Assembly (NCBI RefSeq): GCF_017114865.1
Contig: NZ_JADEYH010000010.1
Coordinates: forward strand, 113,119 to 177,118
Length of the DNA stretch: 64,000 bases
Direction: 5' to 3'
Source of the DNA: Streptomyces verrucosisporus
GTDB taxonomy: Bacteria; Actinomycetota; Actinomycetes; Streptomycetales; Streptomycetaceae
Position 1 is the stretch's first letter; every line of letters starts with the position of its first letter. A program made the position numbers and the translations under genes. Below are positions 53,396 through 64,000 of this stretch, in pieces. Below the pieces are notes generated by a model. It saw only the letters and a program-made list of their open reading frames with translations. It did no database searches and was not told the DNA's origin.

Positions 53396-53691
53396 CCGGC
53401 CGCGGGCCTCACGGGGCCGGTACGAGGTCGGAGAGCAGGTCGCCGAGGACCGTCCCCTCCCCGACGCGCACGCCGAGTCCGGCGAGGGCGCCGATCCTCC
53501 CCGATCGCCCCGGCCGCCCGCAGGCGGTACCGGAATCCCGCAGCGGCCGGGGCGGGCCGCCGGCCCCGTGCCGGCGCGGCAGGGCGGTGAGGCCGGGAGC
53601 GTCGGGACGCGGCGGCACTCCGGGAAGCCCGGAGACCTTGGAGGGACGGTGGGCGGGTTCGGCGGGGACGGGACGCATGTGTCGTCTCCTC
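53396..53691 (-). pseudogene. Collapsed remnant of a second Wadjet locus (HATPase 5' end + jetA upstream + jetD 3' end)
   Basis: Four segments match the intact locus in the same order and orientation. 53612-53691 matches 46811-46890 (HATPase start codon, ribosome-binding site and first codons, about 70 of 80 identical). 53573-53592 matches 46511-46530 (20 of 20). 53491-53538 matches 46190-46237, just upstream of jetA (47 of 48). 53396-53493 matches 37889-37995 (jetD last 28 codons, stop and flank). The 9 kb between is absent. A chimeric 89-codon frame (53409-53678) starts at the HATPase ATG and ends at the jetD stop. The jetD/jetA-upstream joint lies at a shared CGCCG/CCG, suggesting microhomology deletion. 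Confidence 0.85.
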
Positions 53692-54209
53692 CGCCTCCTG
53701 GCCGGCCTGCACCGCCCGTGCGGCGGGCTCGCGTCCCTGAACCCGTGAACGGCTGGTGGGGCGCCCTACGGGCGTCATCCCGTGGAGCGAACTCATATAG
53801 CAGGACGTCGGGGGACTCGCGTTTTTCGGACATTTTTCCGGCCGGTCGGTCCGGGTGGCGAGCCGCCGATGTCCGAATTCGGCACGGATTTCGTGCGGCG
53901 GACGACGGCCGGCCGCCGGGTCAGGGCCCCTGCGGAGGGAAGTCGGGGCGGCATCGCGAGGATCAGGGAGAGAGGCTGTCCGGATCGCTTCGGCGTCGGG
54001 AAAGAATCGCCCGGAACATCCGGCAGGGATCACCGAGAAGCGGATTCCGAAGCCGGAGGGGCGGATTCCGGGCACGCGCATGCCGGGCCCCGGAGAATGG
54101 CCGGTCGTGCCGGTGGCGGACACCGGGGCCGTCCTAGTATGAGAGTCAAGAAAAAGGGGCAGCACGCCTGCGCCGACCTCAAGGCGATACGAAAGGCTGA
54201 TATCGGGGC
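53692..54209. other. Intergenic region with lower GC, no gene recognised
   Basis: 518 bp after the scar. It includes AT-rich patches (53780-53840), a CCGAATTCGG palindrome near 53874 and a TAGTAT box at 54135-54140 that could be the -10 element for the PPOX gene. A CCCGTGAACGG stretch near 53740 resembles 49136-49146 in the small-ORF region. Nothing else supported. Confidence 0.4.
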
Positions 54210-54641
54210 ATGACCGCTACATCCTTCAACCCTCACGCGCTGCTCGCGAAGAGCCAGATCGGTGTGCTTGCGACCATCAAGACGGACGGACGGCCCCAAC
54301 TCTCCCCCGTCCAGCCGTTCTACGACGAGCCGGCGGGCGTGATCTACGTGTCCACCAGCGCGGGGACGGCGAAGGTGGCGAACCTGCGGCGGGACGCCCG
54401 GGCCACGCTGGAGGTGACCAACCCCGACGGCCTGTCGTGGGCCACCGCCGAGGGCGTCGCCACGCTCACCGGGCCGGGCACCTCCCCTCACGGACCCGAG
54501 GTGGAGGCACTGGTGGACTACTACCGGGTCGCCGCCGGGGAACACCCGGACTGGGACGAGTACCGGGAGGCGATGGTCTCCGGTCGCCGGGTGCTCATCA
54601 CCATGACGGTCGACCACGTCTACGGAGCCGACATCAGCTGA
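54210..54641 (+). CDS. F420-dependent PPOX-class oxidoreductase (TIGR03618-like)
   Basis: 143-residue split-barrel flavin/deazaflavin-binding protein: LLAKSQIGVLATIKTDGRPQ, SPVQPFYDEPAGVIYVSTSA, VANLRRDARATLEVTNPD and WATAEGVATLTGPG. The actinobacterial members of this size bind F420H2 and reduce varied substrates. It stands alone between the scar and the aminotransferase and ends at a strong bidirectional terminator. Confidence 0.9.
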   Translation: MTATSFNPHALLAKSQIGVLATIKTDGRPQLSPVQPFYDEPAGVIYVSTSAGTAKVANLRRDARATLEVTNPDGLSWATAEGVATLTGPGTSPHGPEVEALVDYYRVAAGEHPDWDEYREAMVSGRRVLITMTVDHVYGADIS

Positions 54642-54692
54642 CGGGACCGCGAGCGCGGGAAGGCCCGCGCTCCGGGAAGACCGCGTCCGGGA

Positions 54693-54735
54693 CGGGAAGT
54701 GTCCTGCGGCCGTGCGTGCCGCAGGACACTTCCCG
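54693..54735. terminator. Bidirectional terminator
   Basis: Perfect 18-bp stem (CGGGAAGTGTCCTGCGGC and complement) with a 7-nt loop between the PPOX gene (+) and the aminotransferase gene (-). Confidence 0.9.
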
Positions 54736-54794
54736 TTTCCGGGAGAGGCCGCCCGCGTGTACCGGACCGGTGGGGCGGGACCGGTGGGGCGGGC

Positions 54795-56378
54795 TCAGGC
54801 GCGCGCGTGCAGCAGCGTCTCGCCGTCCTGCTTGCGCAGGACCGCGATCAGGTCGCGCAGGCCCTTGTCGGCCCGGGCGATCTCGTCGTCCGTGAGGTAC
54901 ACGGACGGTTCGAGGCGGAGGGTGTTCGTGGCGCTCGCGGTGGGGAAGATGCGGATCGCGTGAACGCGCAGCAGGTAACCGGCGAAGAGATAGCCGAGGA
55001 GGCCGGCCTGCGCCTGGTCGCGGATGATCTCCGAGGCGGACTCGGACTGGTCGTGGAACTCCAGGCCGATCATCAGTCCCTTGCCGCGGACGTCCTTGAC
55101 GACGTCGCCGAACTCCTCCCTCAGTCGGCCGAGCATCTCCAGGAGCCGGTCACCGCGTTCGGCGGCCAGCCGGTACGCCCTGCCGTCGTCGGCCTCCAGC
55201 AGGTCCACGGTGCGGCCGGCGATGAGGGTGGAGAAGCTGTCCTTGGCGTATGTGGAGCTGTGGACGAGCTCGAAGTCGGTCCGGTAGCGGGAGCCCCGGA
55301 TCAGGGTGAGCGCGGCCTTGGCGACGCCGCCGCCGAGGCTCTTGGCGAGGGTGTAGTAGTCGCCCTGGAGGCCGAGGTGCGAGCTGGCGAAGAACGCGCC
55401 GGAGCGGCCCATACCGCTCTGCACCTCGTCCACGATGATCGGGCAGTCGATCGTGGCGCAGACCTCCTGGATCCGGCGTACGGCGTCCCGGTCCAGGACG
55501 CGGATGCCGGCCTCGCCCTGGATGGGCTCGAGGACGAAGGCGCAGATGACCGGCAGTTCCCGCTCCACCAGGCGGACGACGCCGTCCTCGACGGTGAGGT
55601 CCACGACCGTCCTGCGCTCCTGTGCCACGGTCTCCTCCAGCGCGTCCGGCCGGTCGAGCGGCACGAAGCGGCACTGGGCGGCCAGGGCGGCGAACGGGGC
55701 GCGGTAGCCGGTGTTGTGGGTGAGCTGGACGCTGCCGACCAGCTTGCCGTGGAAGGAGCCCTCCGGGGCCAGGAACACCGGAGGGGCGGACACGCGTCTG
55801 CTGTTGGCGGCCCGGACCGCGTCGAGCAGGCCGTCGATGTCGTCGGCGTCCTCCGGCGCGGCGTCGGGGGCGAGGAGGCCGGCAGCGCCGTCGGCGGCGA
55901 CACGGGCGCCGGAACGCACCGCCGCGCGGGCCTCGCCGAGGTGGGCCTCGATCTCCTCCGTCAGCTCGGCCAGCTTCATCACCCGGTCCAGCTCGGCGTG
56001 CTTGACCGCCACCTCGATGGCCTCGGCGCCGCTGTTGGCGAAGACGGCCGAGTAGTGCTCGTCGGTGCCGAACTCCCGCCGGAGGATGCCGTTGACCTTC
56101 CAGGCGAGGTCGTTGGCGTACGGGTGCCGGGAGAACTGGGCGTGAATCGGGGTCCCCTGGTCGAGCAGGGACTTGGCGTAAGCCACGATCTCCGGATTGT
56201 TGTGTCCGAGTATCGCCGATCCGTAGCCGCCCACCAGGTCGAGGACGGGGATTTCCGCGCCCTGGTCGTCACGGTAGAAGAGGGTGTTTCCCCGGGAGCG
56301 GACGTACTCGACGCCGAGTCCGAGCGAGGACAGCCATCCGGCAAGGTGCGGTTCCGCCAGTTCGATTTTCTCGACCAC
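54795..56378 (-). CDS. Class III PLP-dependent aminotransferase, divergent from the PKS
   Basis: 527 residues. Motifs: GGYGSAILGHNNPEI, FANSGAEAIEVAVKHAE, FVLEPIQGEAGIRV, IIVDEVQSGMGRSG and the PLP Lys346 in TLAKSLGGG, with a C-terminal RGKGLMIGLEF and TLRLEPSVYL. It is about 80-90 residues longer than usual because of an Ala/Asp-rich insertion (AAVRSGARVAADGAAGLLAP). GTG 56378 has GGAGAGG upstream. It is divergent from the polyketide synthase gene, so it probably belongs to that pathway, adding an amino group to the chain, a starter or a sugar; the substrate cannot be told. Confidence 0.85.
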   Translation of the reverse strand: MVEKIELAEPHLAGWLSSLGLGVEYVRSRGNTLFYRDDQGAEIPVLDLVGGYGSAILGHNNPEIVAYAKSLLDQGTPIHAQFSRHPYANDLAWKVNGILRREFGTDEHYSAVFANSGAEAIEVAVKHAELDRVMKLAELTEEIEAHLGEARAAVRSGARVAADGAAGLLAPDAAPEDADDIDGLLDAVRAANSRRVSAPPVFLAPEGSFHGKLVGSVQLTHNTGYRAPFAALAAQCRFVPLDRPDALEETVAQERRTVVDLTVEDGVVRLVERELPVICAFVLEPIQGEAGIRVLDRDAVRRIQEVCATIDCPIIVDEVQSGMGRSGAFFASSHLGLQGDYYTLAKSLGGGVAKAALTLIRGSRYRTDFELVHSSTYAKDSFSTLIAGRTVDLLEADDGRAYRLAAERGDRLLEMLGRLREEFGDVVKDVRGKGLMIGLEFHDQSESASEIIRDQAQAGLLGYLFAGYLLRVHAIRIFPTASATNTLRLEPSVYLTDDEIARADKGLRDLIAVLRKQDGETLLHARA

Positions 56379-56673
56379 CGGGTTTCCTCTCCGTTTTATT
56401 TCTGCCCGACCGATTTCGACAGACCCTAGCATTCACATCTCTCACCTGCCGGTTCTGCCGTAATGAGCCAGTAACGCCACGCTCTCCGGTAAATCTCCGG
56501 AAAGCCTTCGGTAATTGACCGTCCTCCCGGCGCTTTCATTCCGGAGCGAACGGAAGGTTACCGGTCCGGGACTGGACTCCGGGTCGATTCGAAAGAACTC
56601 CGGATACGCTCGCCCGGAGCGCATGGTCGTTACCCGAGGTGATTTCCAGCAATGGAAGGGCAGCCGAGCGAAA
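56379..56673. promoter_or_regulatory. Divergent promoter region, aminotransferase/PKS
   Basis: 295 bp, more AT-rich than its surroundings near 56390-56540 and 56590-56680, expected to hold promoters in both directions. I could not assign clear -35/-10 pairs. GGAAGGG at 56654-56660 is the only ribosome-binding-site-like element before the PKS ATG. Confidence 0.5.
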
Positions 56674-59600
56674 ATGACGAGTGAGCGACACTCCGCAACG
56701 ATCAACCCACTGGATCGGCAGGAACCGATCGCCATCGTCGGCCTGTCCTGCCGGCTCCCCGGGGCCGCCGGTCCCGAAGCGTTCTGGAGGCTGCTGCGCG
56801 AAGGCCGGGACGCCATCACACGGATGCCCGGGCACCGGTGGGAGCCGATCTCGGCGGACGCCCGCAGCGAGATACGCCGGGGCGGGTTCCTGGACGCCGT
56901 CGAGGAGTTCGACGCCGCCTTCTTCGGGATCTCGCCCCGCGAGGCCGTGGTCATGGACCCGCAGCAGCGGCTGCTGCTGGAGATCACCTGGGAGGCGCTG
57001 GAGGACGCGGGGATCGTCGCGGCGAACCTCGACGGCAGCCCCACGGCCGTGTTCGTCGGCACCGCCCGCGAGGACTACACGAGCCTGCTCTACCGTCAGG
57101 GCTCCGCCGCCATCACCCAGCACACCGTCGCCGGCACCCACCGCGGCATCATCGCCAACCGGGTCTCGTACGCGCTCGGGCTGAACGGACCGAGCCTCAC
57201 CGTCGACACCTCCCAGTCCTCCTCGCTGGTGGCCGTGCACCTCGCGTGCGAGAGCCTGCGCGCGGGAGAGGCGGAGCTGGCGCTCGCGGCGGGCGTCAAC
57301 CTCAACCTCCTCGCCGAAGGGGTGGTGGGCGCCGAGCGGTTCGGCGGGCTCTCCCCGGACGGGCGCTGCTTCACCTTCGACGCCCGGGCGAACGGCTATG
57401 TGCGCGGGGAGGGCGCGGGCATGGTCGTGCTCAAGCCGCTGCGTCGGGCGCTGGCCGACGGCGACCGGGTGCACGGCGTGATCCTCGGCAGCGCGGTCAA
57501 CAACGACGGTGCCACGCCCGGTCTCACCGTGCCCAGCGCCACCGCACAGGAGAAGGTGGTCCGGCTCGCCCAGCGGCGGGCGGGGGTCGCGCCGGACACC
57601 GTCCAGTACGTCGAGCTGCACGGCACCGGAACCCCGGTCGGCGACCCGATCGAGGCCGCCGCGCTCGGGGCGGCGGTCGGTGCGCTCAAATCGCCCGGGG
57701 ACCCGCTGCGGGTGGGGTCGGTGAAGACGAACATCGGGCACCTCGAAGGAGCCGCCGGCATCGCCGGGCTCATCAAGACGGTTCTCTCCGTCCGCCACCG
57801 CATGCTCCCGCCCAGCCTCAACTTCCGCACCCCCAACCCCGAGATCCCGCTCGACACGCTCAACCTGGCGGTCAACGACCGGCTGGACCAGTGGCCGCAC
57901 CCCGAGCGGCCACTGGTCGCCGGCGTGAGCTCCTTCGGCATGGGCGGCACCAACTGCCATGTGGTCGTGGGCGAGACGCCCGACGCGGGAGAGCCCGGGA
58001 CCGCCCCGCGCACTCGCCCCGCGGACGCCGTGCTGCCCGTCGTGGTCTCGGGGCGGGGTGCGCAGGCGCTTCGCGCACAGGCCGGGCGGCTCGCCGAGTT
58101 CGTCGAGAGCCATGATGACGCCGAGCCCGCCTCCGTCGGCCTGTCGTCGGTCCTCACCCGGTCGCGGCTCGGCCACCGGGGCGTCGTGCTCGCCGCCGAC
58201 CGGGACGAACTGGCCTCTGGACTCCGCGCGCTGGCGTCGGGGCTGCCCGCCGCCGCGGTGGTGACGGGGGCCGTGGCGACGGGCCGGCTGGCGATGGTCT
58301 TCACCGGGCAGGGTGCCCAGCGGACCGGGATGGGCCTGGAGCTGCACGCCGCGTTCCCGGCGTTCGCGGCGGCCTTCGACGAGGTGTGCGCCCACCTCGA
58401 CCCGCTGCTGGAGCGGCCGCTGCGCGAGGTGATCACAACGGGCGAGGGGCTCGACGAGACCCGGTACACCCAGCCCGCGCTGTTCGCCGTCGAGGTCGCG
58501 CTGTTCCGGCTGTTCGAGTCGTGGGGGATACGGCCCGACCTCCTCGCCGGGCACTCGATCGGCGAGGTCGCCGCCGCCCATGTCGCCGGGGTCCTCTCGC
58601 TCGCCGACGCCTGCACGCTGGTCGCCACCCGGGGCCGGCTGATGCACGAGCTGCCCGCCTCGGGCGCCATGGTCGCCGTGCAGGCCGCCGAGGACGAGGT
58701 GCTGCCGCTGCTGGCGGGCAGGGAGGGCGAGGTGGCGGTCGCCGCCGTCAACGGCCCCGCGTCACTGGTGCTCTCCGGCGACACGAACACGGTGCTGGAG
58801 ATCGCCGCAGCCCTGAAGGACCGGGGGCACAAGGCCAAGCGGCTGACGGTGAGCCACGCCTTCCACTCCCCGCACATGGACGGGATGCTCGAAGAATTCC
58901 ACCGGGTGATCACCGGGCTGGCCTTCCACCGGCCCCGTGTTCCCGTCGTCTCCACGGTGACGGGCGAGATCGCGGCGCCCGGGCTGCTGGCCTCCCCCGA
59001 GTACTGGATCGAGCAGGTACGCCGGCCGGTGCGGTTCATGCAGGCCGCACGGACCCTGGAGGCGCGGGGAGCACGAACCGTCCTCGAACTGGGGCCCGAC
59101 GGCGTCTGCTCGGCGATGGTGGCCGAGAGCGTACTCGACAAGGACTCCGTCGCCGCCGAACCGGCACTGCGCCCGGGACGGCCCGAGGAGCGGACGGCCT
59201 GGACGGCGCTGGCGCGGGTCTTCGTCCGCGGTGCGGCGGTGGACTGGGAGGCCGTGTTCGAGGGAGCCGGGGGACGCCGGATCGATCTGCCGACGTACGC
59301 GTTCCAGCGGGAGCGGTACTGGGTGACGGATACGGCGCGCGCGGAGCCCGACGCGGCCGGTGGTTCCTCAGCACCCGCGCCCGGTCCGGGCGCCCTGCCC
59401 GCCGCCGTACGGCCGAAGCACGCGGTCGGGACGGCGGGCGAGCGGTCGGCGGTCGAGCTGGTGACCGCGCATGTCGCCGCCGTCCTGGGATACGCCCCCG
59501 GGCGGGCCGTCGAGATGGACGTGCCGTTCCGGGACCTCGGGTTCAGCTCCCTGATGACCGTCGAGCTGCGCGAGAACCTCACCGAAGCGACCGGGCTGCG

Positions 59601-62600
59601 GCTGCCGACGGGGCTGGTGTTCGACCATCCAACCCCCAGGGCGCTGGCGGAGTTCGTCGCGGCCGAGCTGGCGGGTGCGGACACGGACGAGACCGGTGAG
59701 GCGCTGCCGGAGGCAGTCTTCGGGACCGGTCCGGGTCCGGTTGGACGGGACCCGGACGACGAGCCGATCGCGATCGTCGGCATGGCCTGCCGGTACCCCG
59801 GTGGTGTCGCCTCCCCCGAGGACCTGTGGCGGCTGGTGGCCGAGGGCGGCGACGCGATCTCCGCGTTCCCGACCGACCGGGGCTGGGCCGAGGACCTCTA
59901 CGACCAGGACCACGAGCGTTCCGGCAAGAGCTACGTCCGCGAGGGCGGCTTCCTGCATGACGCGGGCCGTTTCGACGCCTCCTTCTTCGGGATCTCCCCG
60001 CGCGAGGCACAGGCCATGGACCCCCAGCAGCGGCTGCTGCTGGAGACCGCCTGGGAGGCACTGGAGCGGGCCGGAATGGTCCCGCAGGAGCTGCGCGGCA
60101 GCCGTACCGGGGTCTTCGTCGGCGCGACGGCCGGGGACTACGGGCCCCGGATGCACGACGCGCCCGAGGGGGTCGAGGGACACCTGCTGACCGGCGGCAC
60201 GGCGAGCGTGATGTCCGGGCGGATCGCCTACCAGTTCGGGTTCCTGGGGCCCGCTATGACCGTGGACACCGCATGCTCGTCGTCGCTGGTCGCGCTACAC
60301 CTGGCGGTGCAGTCGCTGCGGCGAGGCGAGTCGAGCCTGGCCATCGCGGGCGGGGTGACGGTCATGTCGACGCCCGGCATGTTCCTGGAGTTCTCGCGGC
60401 AGCACGGGCTGGCGGCGGACTCGCGTTGCAAGGCGTTCGCCGCGGCGGCCGACGGAACCGCGTGGAGCGAGGGCGTGGGCCTGCTGGTCGTGGAACGGCT
60501 CTCCGACGCGCGCCGCAACGGCCACCGGGTTCTCGCGGTGGTGCGGGGCTCGGCCGTCAACTCCGACGGCGCGTCCAACGGGCTGAGCGCCCCGAACGGG
60601 CTGTCGCAGCAGCGGGTGATCCGGCAGGCGCTCGCCGACGCCGGGCTCACCACGGCCGACGTCGACGTCATGGAGGCGCACGGAACCGGCACCGCGCTGG
60701 GCGACCCCATCGAGGCGGAGGCCGTCCTCGCCACGTACGGGCAGGGCCGGGAGGGCCGGGAGCCGGTGCTGCTCGGCTCGCTGAAGACCAACATCGGACA
60801 CGCGCAGGCCGCCGCCGGCGTCGGCGGCCTCATCAAGATGGTCCAGGCGATGCGGCACGGCGTCGTACCGTCCACGCTGCACGTCGACGAGCCGACACCG
60901 CACGTCGACTGGACGTCCGGCGCGGCCGAACTGGTCCGCGAGCGGCGGCTGTGGCCGCACACCGCCGCACCCCGGCGAGCCGCCGTGTCGTCCTTCGGGA
61001 TCAGCGGCACCAACGCACACGTGATCGTGGAGCAGGGGGACACGGCGGAGCCGGCCGGGGCGGAAACGGCGGCCGCGGCGCCCCTGGAAGGCACGGCCGC
61101 GGCCTCCCCCGCCCCCCGCACCCCCTGGGTCCTCTCCGCCCCCACCGAGGACGGCCTGCGCGCGCAGGCCGGGCGGCTGCGGGAGTTCGTGGAGGCTTCG
61201 GACCAGGTGCGCGCCGGGGACGTCGGGCTGGCACTGGCGGCCACCCGGACGGCGTTCCGGCAGCGGGCCGTGGTGCTGGGCTCGGACATCGGCGAGCTGC
61301 TGGCCGGGCTGGACGCGGTCGCCGGCGGGGCGGAGGCACCGAACGTCGTGCGCGGCACCGCCGGTGAGACGGGCCGGACCGCGCTGCTGTTCACCGGGCA
61401 GGGCGCCCAGCGGATCGGGATGGGCCGGGGACTGTACGAGGCGTTCCCGGTGTTCGCCGAGGCGCTGAACGCGGTGTGCGCGGCGCTCGACCCCCATCTG
61501 GAGCGGCCGCTGCGCGAGGTGCTGTTCGCCGAGGAGGGCAGTGCCGCGGCGGAGCTGCTGCATCACACGCGGTACACCCAGCCCGCGCTGTTCGCCGTGG
61601 AGGTGGCCCTCTTCCGGCTGCTGGTCGAGCGGGACGGGGTCGTGCCCGACCTCCTCGCCGGGCACTCGATCGGCGAGCTGGCGGCGGCCCACGTCGCCGG
61701 CGTGCTGTCGCTCGAGGACGCCGCCACGCTGGTCGCGGCCCGGGGCCGGCTGATGCAGGCGGCCCGCTCGGACGGAGCGATGATCGCGGTCCAGGCCGAC
61801 CCGGACGAGGTCGCCGAGTCGATCGCCGGGCACGCCGACGCCGTCTCCCTCGCCGCCGTCAACGGGCCCCGCTCCGTGGTCCTGGCGGGCGACGAGCCGG
61901 TGGTCACCCGGATCGCGGAGGAGTGGCGCGAGCGCGGCAGCCGCACACGCAGGCTCCAGGTGAGCCACGCCTTCCACTCGCCGCACATGGACGGCATCCT
62001 CGACGAGTTCCGCGAGGTGGCCCGGTCCCTGACCTTCCACCCGCCCGCGATCCCCGTCGTCTCCACGGTCACCGGGGAACCCGCCGGGCCCGAGTTGCTG
62101 TGCTCCCCCGACTACTGGACCGACCAGATCCGCGCCACCGTCCGCTTCCACGACGCCGTACGGTCGCTGCGGGCGCTCGGTGCCGGACTGTTCGTGGAGG
62201 TGGGCCCGGACGCCGTCCTCACCGGCATGGCGCGGGAGGCGTTCGCCGAGGACGAGGACGGCGGCGGCTCGGTGACGGGCGTCGCGCTCTCGCGGGCCGG
62301 ACGGCCGGAGACGGACACCTACACGACCGCCCTCGCGCGACTCCACGCGGCCGGCGGCGAGGTCGACCTGACCGCGTACTTCCCCGGCGCCACCGGGACC
62401 GACCTGCCGACGTACGCCTTCCGCGGCGAACACTTCTGGCTGGCCCCCGGCGCCCGCCTCGACGCCCACGGGCTCGGGCTGGACCCGGCCGGTCACCCGC
62501 TGCTGGGCGCGGCGGTGGAGGTGGCCGGTGGCGAGGACCTCGTCCTCACCGGCCGGCTGTCGCCGCGAACGCACCCGTGGCTGGCGGACCACGTCGTGGA

Positions 62601-64000
62601 GGGCTCGGTGCTGCTGCCCGCCACCGCCTTCCTGGAGCTGGCCCTCGCCGCCGGGGGCCGCGTGGGCGCGGACACGGTCGAGGACCTCACCCTGGAGACA
62701 CCGCTGGCGCTGTCCGAGCAGGACCCGGCGCGCCTCCAGGTCAGGGTGACCGCCCCGGACGGCACGGGCGCCCGGTCGTTCACGATCCACTCGCGCCCGG
62801 CCGCCGCCGACGACGACACGGCCGCGGACCGGCCGTGGACCCGGCACGCCACCGGTGTCCTCGCCCCGGCCGCCGGCCCGGCCGCACCGGCCGGGGACAC
62901 GGGCGCCTGGCCGCCCGCCGGTGCGGTGGCGCAGCCGGTCGACGACGCCTACACCACGCTGCGGGACCTCGGCTACGACTACGGGCCGGCGTTCCAGGGC
63001 GTGCGGGCCGTGTGGCGGCTCGGCGACGACCTCCTCGCGGAGGTGGCGCTCGCCGATGAACAGCGTGAGGACGCCGCCCTGTTCGGGCTGCATCCGGCGC
63101 TGCTCGACGCCGCGCTGCACCCGTTGCTGCCGTCGGCGGCCGGGGACCCGGAACAGATCCGGCTGCCGTTCTCCTGGACAGGGGTCCGGCTGCACGCGGC
63201 CGGGGCCACGGCGCTGAGGGTGCGGATCTCGCCCCTGGGCACGGACGCCTTCCGGCTGGCGGTCGCCGACGGCACGGGCGCTCCCGTCGTGACCGCCGAC
63301 TCCCTCACGCTGCGCCCGGTGGACCGCGCCAGGCTCGCCACGGCCACCGCCACCCGCGACGACTCCCTGTTCACCGTCGACTGGCCCGCGCTGCCCGCGC
63401 CGGAGGTCCCCGCGTGGAGCCGGAGCGACCTCACCGGTCCGGCCGGTCTGTCCGACGTCGCACCGGCCGACCTCATGGTGGCCACCCTCGCCGCCGACGG
63501 CAAGGCGACGCCCGCCGCCGCGCACGACGCGACCGCGGGGGCGCTGGAGCTGGTCCAGTGGTGGCTGGCCGACGAGCGGTTCGCGGAGTCCCGGCTGGTC
63601 GTGGTGACCACCGGCGCCGTCGCGGCGCTGCCCGGCGACGAGGTGACCGACCTGGTGCACGCGCCCCTGTGGGGTCTGCTGCGCACCGCGCAGACCGAGC
63701 ACCCGGACCGGATCGTGCTCGTCGACCTCGACGGGAAGGGCGACGCGGGGGCACTGGTGGCCGCCGCCGTGGCCACCGGAGAGCCGCAGATCGCCGTACG
63801 GGACGGGCTGCCGCACGCCCCGAGGCTGGCCCGCGCGGCGGACCGCCGCACCGATCCGCCGCGGCTCGACCCGGAAGGCACGGTGCTGATCACCGGCGGC
63901 ACCGGCGGTCTCGGCGCGCTGTTCGCCCGGCACCTGGTGACCGGGCACGGTGTCCGACGCCTGCTGCTGACCAGCCGGCGCGGACCCGGCAGCCCCGGCG
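56674..64000 (+). CDS. Modular type I polyketide synthase: KSQ-AT-ACP loading module and KS-AT-DH-KR module (runs off window)
   Basis: At least 2442 residues. Loading module: KS (residues about 17-440) with Gln181 in TSQSSSLVA instead of the active-site Cys, so it decarboxylates rather than condenses; AT with nucleophile Ser628 (GHSIG) and HAFH at 728-731, predicting malonyl-CoA; ACP with Ser959 in LGFSSL. Module 1: KS from about 1029 with Cys1201 (DTACSSS); AT with Ser1665 and HAFH 1765-1768 (malonyl); DH with His1973 ([10 protein letters not shown]) and Asp2145 (LLDAALH); KR with TGGTGGLG at 2407-2414, cut by the window end. Predicted output: acetyl starter extended by malonate, then ketoreduced and dehydrated. 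ATG 56674 is the start; there is no upstream in-frame candidate with family sequence. Confidence 0.95.
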   Translation, partial: MTSERHSATINPLDRQEPIAIVGLSCRLPGAAGPEAFWRLLREGRDAITRMPGHRWEPISADARSEIRRGGFLDAVEEFDAAFFGISPREAVVMDPQQRLLLEITWEALEDAGIVAANLDGSPTAVFVGTAREDYTSLLYRQGSAAITQHTVAGTHRGIIANRVSYALGLNGPSLTVDTSQSSSLVAVHLACESLRAGEAELALAAGVNLNLLAEGVVGAERFGGLSPDGRCFTFDARANGYVRGEGAGMVVLKPLRRALADGDRVHGVILGSAVNNDGATPGLTVPSATAQEKVVRLAQRRAGVAPDTVQYVELHGTGTPVGDPIEAAALGAAVGALKSPGDPLRVGSVKTNIGHLEGAAGIAGLIKTVLSVRHRMLPPSLNFRTPNPEIPLDTLNLAVNDRLDQWPHPERPLVAGVSSFGMGGTNCHVVVGETPDAGEPGTAPRTRPADAVLPVVVSGRGAQALRAQAGRLAEFVESHDDAEPASVGLSSVLTRSRLGHRGVVLAADRDELASGLRALASGLPAAAVVTGAVATGRLAMVFTGQGAQRTGMGLELHAAFPAFAAAFDEVCAHLDPLLERPLREVITTGEGLDETRYTQPALFAVEVALFRLFESWGIRPDLLAGHSIGEVAAAHVAGVLSLADACTLVATRGRLMHELPASGAMVAVQAAEDEVLPLLAGREGEVAVAAVNGPASLVLSGDTNTVLEIAAALKDRGHKAKRLTVSHAFHSPHMDGMLEEFHRVITGLAFHRPRVPVVSTVTGEIAAPGLLASPEYWIEQVRRPVRFMQAARTLEARGARTVLELGPDGVCSAMVAESVLDKDSVAAEPALRPGRPEERTAWTALARVFVRGAAVDWEAVFEGAGGRRIDLPTYAFQRERYWVTDTARAEPDAAGGSSAPAPGPGALPAAVRPKHAVGTAGERSAVELVTAHVAAVLGYAPGRAVEMDVPFRDLGFSSLMTVELRENLTEATGLRLPTGLVFDHPTPRALAEFVAAELAGADTDETGEALPEAVFGTGPGPVGRDPDDEPIAIVGMACRYPGGVASPEDLWRLVAEGGDAISAFPTDRGWAEDLYDQDHERSGKSYVREGGFLHDAGRFDASFFGISPREAQAMDPQQRLLLETAWEALERAGMVPQELRGSRTGVFVGATAGDYGPRMHDAPEGVEGHLLTGGTASVMSGRIAYQFGFLGPAMTVDTACSSSLVALHLAVQSLRRGESSLAIAGGVTVMSTPGMFLEFSRQHGLAADSRCKAFAAAADGTAWSEGVGLLVVERLSDARRNGHRVLAVVRGSAVNSDGASNGLSAPNGLSQQRVIRQALADAGLTTADVDVMEAHGTGTALGDPIEAEAVLATYGQGREGREPVLLGSLKTNIGHAQAAAGVGGLIKMVQAMRHGVVPSTLHVDEPTPHVDWTSGAAELVRERRLWPHTAAPRRAAVSSFGISGTNAHVIVEQGDTAEPAGAETAAAAPLEGTAAASPAPRTPWVLSAPTEDGLRAQAGRLREFVEASDQVRAGDVGLALAATRTAFRQRAVVLGSDIGELLAGLDAVAGGAEAPNVVRGTAGETGRTALLFTGQGAQRIGMGRGLYEAFPVFAEALNAVCAALDPHLERPLREVLFAEEGSAAAELLHHTRYTQPALFAVEVALFRLLVERDGVVPDLLAGHSIGELAAAHVAGVLSLEDAATLVAARGRLMQAARSDGAMIAVQADPDEVAESIAGHADAVSLAAVNGPRSVVLAGDEPVVTRIAEEWRERGSRTRRLQVSHAFHSPHMDGILDEFREVARSLTFHPPAIPVVSTVTGEPAGPELLCSPDYWTDQIRATVRFHDAVRSLRALGAGLFVEVGPDAVLTGMAREAFAEDEDGGGSVTGVALSRAGRPETDTYTTALARLHAAGGEVDLTAYFPGATGTDLPTYAFRGEHFWLAPGARLDAHGLGLDPAGHPLLGAAVEVAGGEDLVLTGRLSPRTHPWLADHVVEGSVLLPATAFLELALAAGGRVGADTVEDLTLETPLALSEQDPARLQVRVTAPDGTGARSFTIHSRPAAADDDTAADRPWTRHATGVLAPAAGPAAPAGDTGAWPPAGAVAQPVDDAYTTLRDLGYDYGPAFQGVRAVWRLGDDLLAEVALADEQREDAALFGLHPALLDAALHPLLPSAAGDPEQIRLPFSWTGVRLHAAGATALRVRISPLGTDAFRLAVADGTGAPVVTADSLTLRPVDRARLATATATRDDSLFTVDWPALPAPEVPAWSRSDLTGPAGLSDVAPADLMVATLAADGKATPAAAHDATAGALELVQWWLADERFAESRLVVVTTGAVAALPGDEVTDLVHAPLWGLLRTAQTEHPDRIVLVDLDGKGDAGALVAAAVATGEPQIAVRDGLPHAPRLARAADRRTDPPRLDPEGTVLITGGTGGLGALFARHLVTGHGVRRLLLTSRRGPGSPG

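Noticed and set aside
52860..54137. 425-residue ATPase frame taken as a full gene
   Set aside because: After residue about 178 the frame reads antisense jetD/HATPase-derived scar sequence, so only 52860-53395 is former coding sequence.
22476..54209. Integrated element with flanking att repeats
   Set aside because: No integrase, transposase or second copy of the tRNA 3' end was found in the window.
60295..63948. 1217-residue minus-strand frame
   Set aside because: Antisense to the polyketide synthase, whose KS, AT, DH and KR motifs are on the plus strand.

Overview
The window is chromosomal DNA from a high-GC actinomycete, almost certainly a Streptomyces. Supporting signs are GC-rich third codon positions, GTG starts, 4-bp ATGA/GTGA stop-start overlaps, a SARP regulator carrying TTA codons, a HTH/DUF397/HATPase regulator set, and two antibiotic-type gene sets. 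No rRNA, CRISPR array or complete insertion sequence was seen; one tRNA-Arg(TCT) gene is present.

Layout. 1-13.3 kb: the 5' end of an HNH endonuclease, a MscS channel, a ROK regulator / GH4 glycosidase / BadF-type sugar kinase operon that resembles the csn chitosan-oligosaccharide genes but has no transporter, a coiled-coil protein with a long Ser-Gly hexanucleotide microsatellite, a zinc-ribbon PP2C phosphatase, a zinc-ribbon FHA protein, an ABC exporter pair and a truncated haemoglobin. 13.3-22.2 kb (minus strand): an unknown protein, an acyl-CoA thioesterase, EttA, a thioester-domain sortase-anchored surface protein, an SSB-like protein and two dynamin-like GTPases. The tRNA follows.

22.7-37.6 kb: a biosynthetic cluster for a 3-amino-4-hydroxybenzoate (3,4-AHBA) metabolite, of the grixazone/nitrosobenzamide type. 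A dedicated aspartokinase feeds aspartate semialdehyde to a GriI-type aldolase and a GriH-type cyclase, which make 3,4-AHBA. A GriC/GriD pair would reduce the acid to the aldehyde, and a tyrosinase-like copper oxidase with its chaperone (GriF/GriE type) would oxidise the o-aminophenol. A SARP with two TTA codons and a LuxR protein are likely regulators. Two MFS transporters, a flavin-dependent oxidase and an F420/NADP-type reductase complete the set.

37.9-46.2 kb: a complete four-gene Wadjet (JetABCD, DUF2397/DUF2398/SMC/DUF2399 type) plasmid-defence operon, every junction a 4-bp overlap. 46.3-52.3 kb: a HATPase / XRE-DUF5753 / DUF397 regulatory set, a DUF2690-like secreted protein, and a WXG100-like / large secreted-type protein / lipoprotein operon. 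52.4-53.7 kb is a gene graveyard: a frame-broken gene, a truncated P-loop ATPase and, most strikingly, a 0.3-kb scar. The scar carries in order the 3' end of jetD, the jetA upstream region and the 5' end of the HATPase gene, so it looks like a second Wadjet locus collapsed by deletions.

54.2-64 kb: an F420-dependent PPOX oxidoreductase, then a class III aminotransferase divergent from a modular type I polyketide synthase. The PKS has a KSQ-AT-ACP loading module and a KS-AT-DH-KR extension module that runs off the window end.
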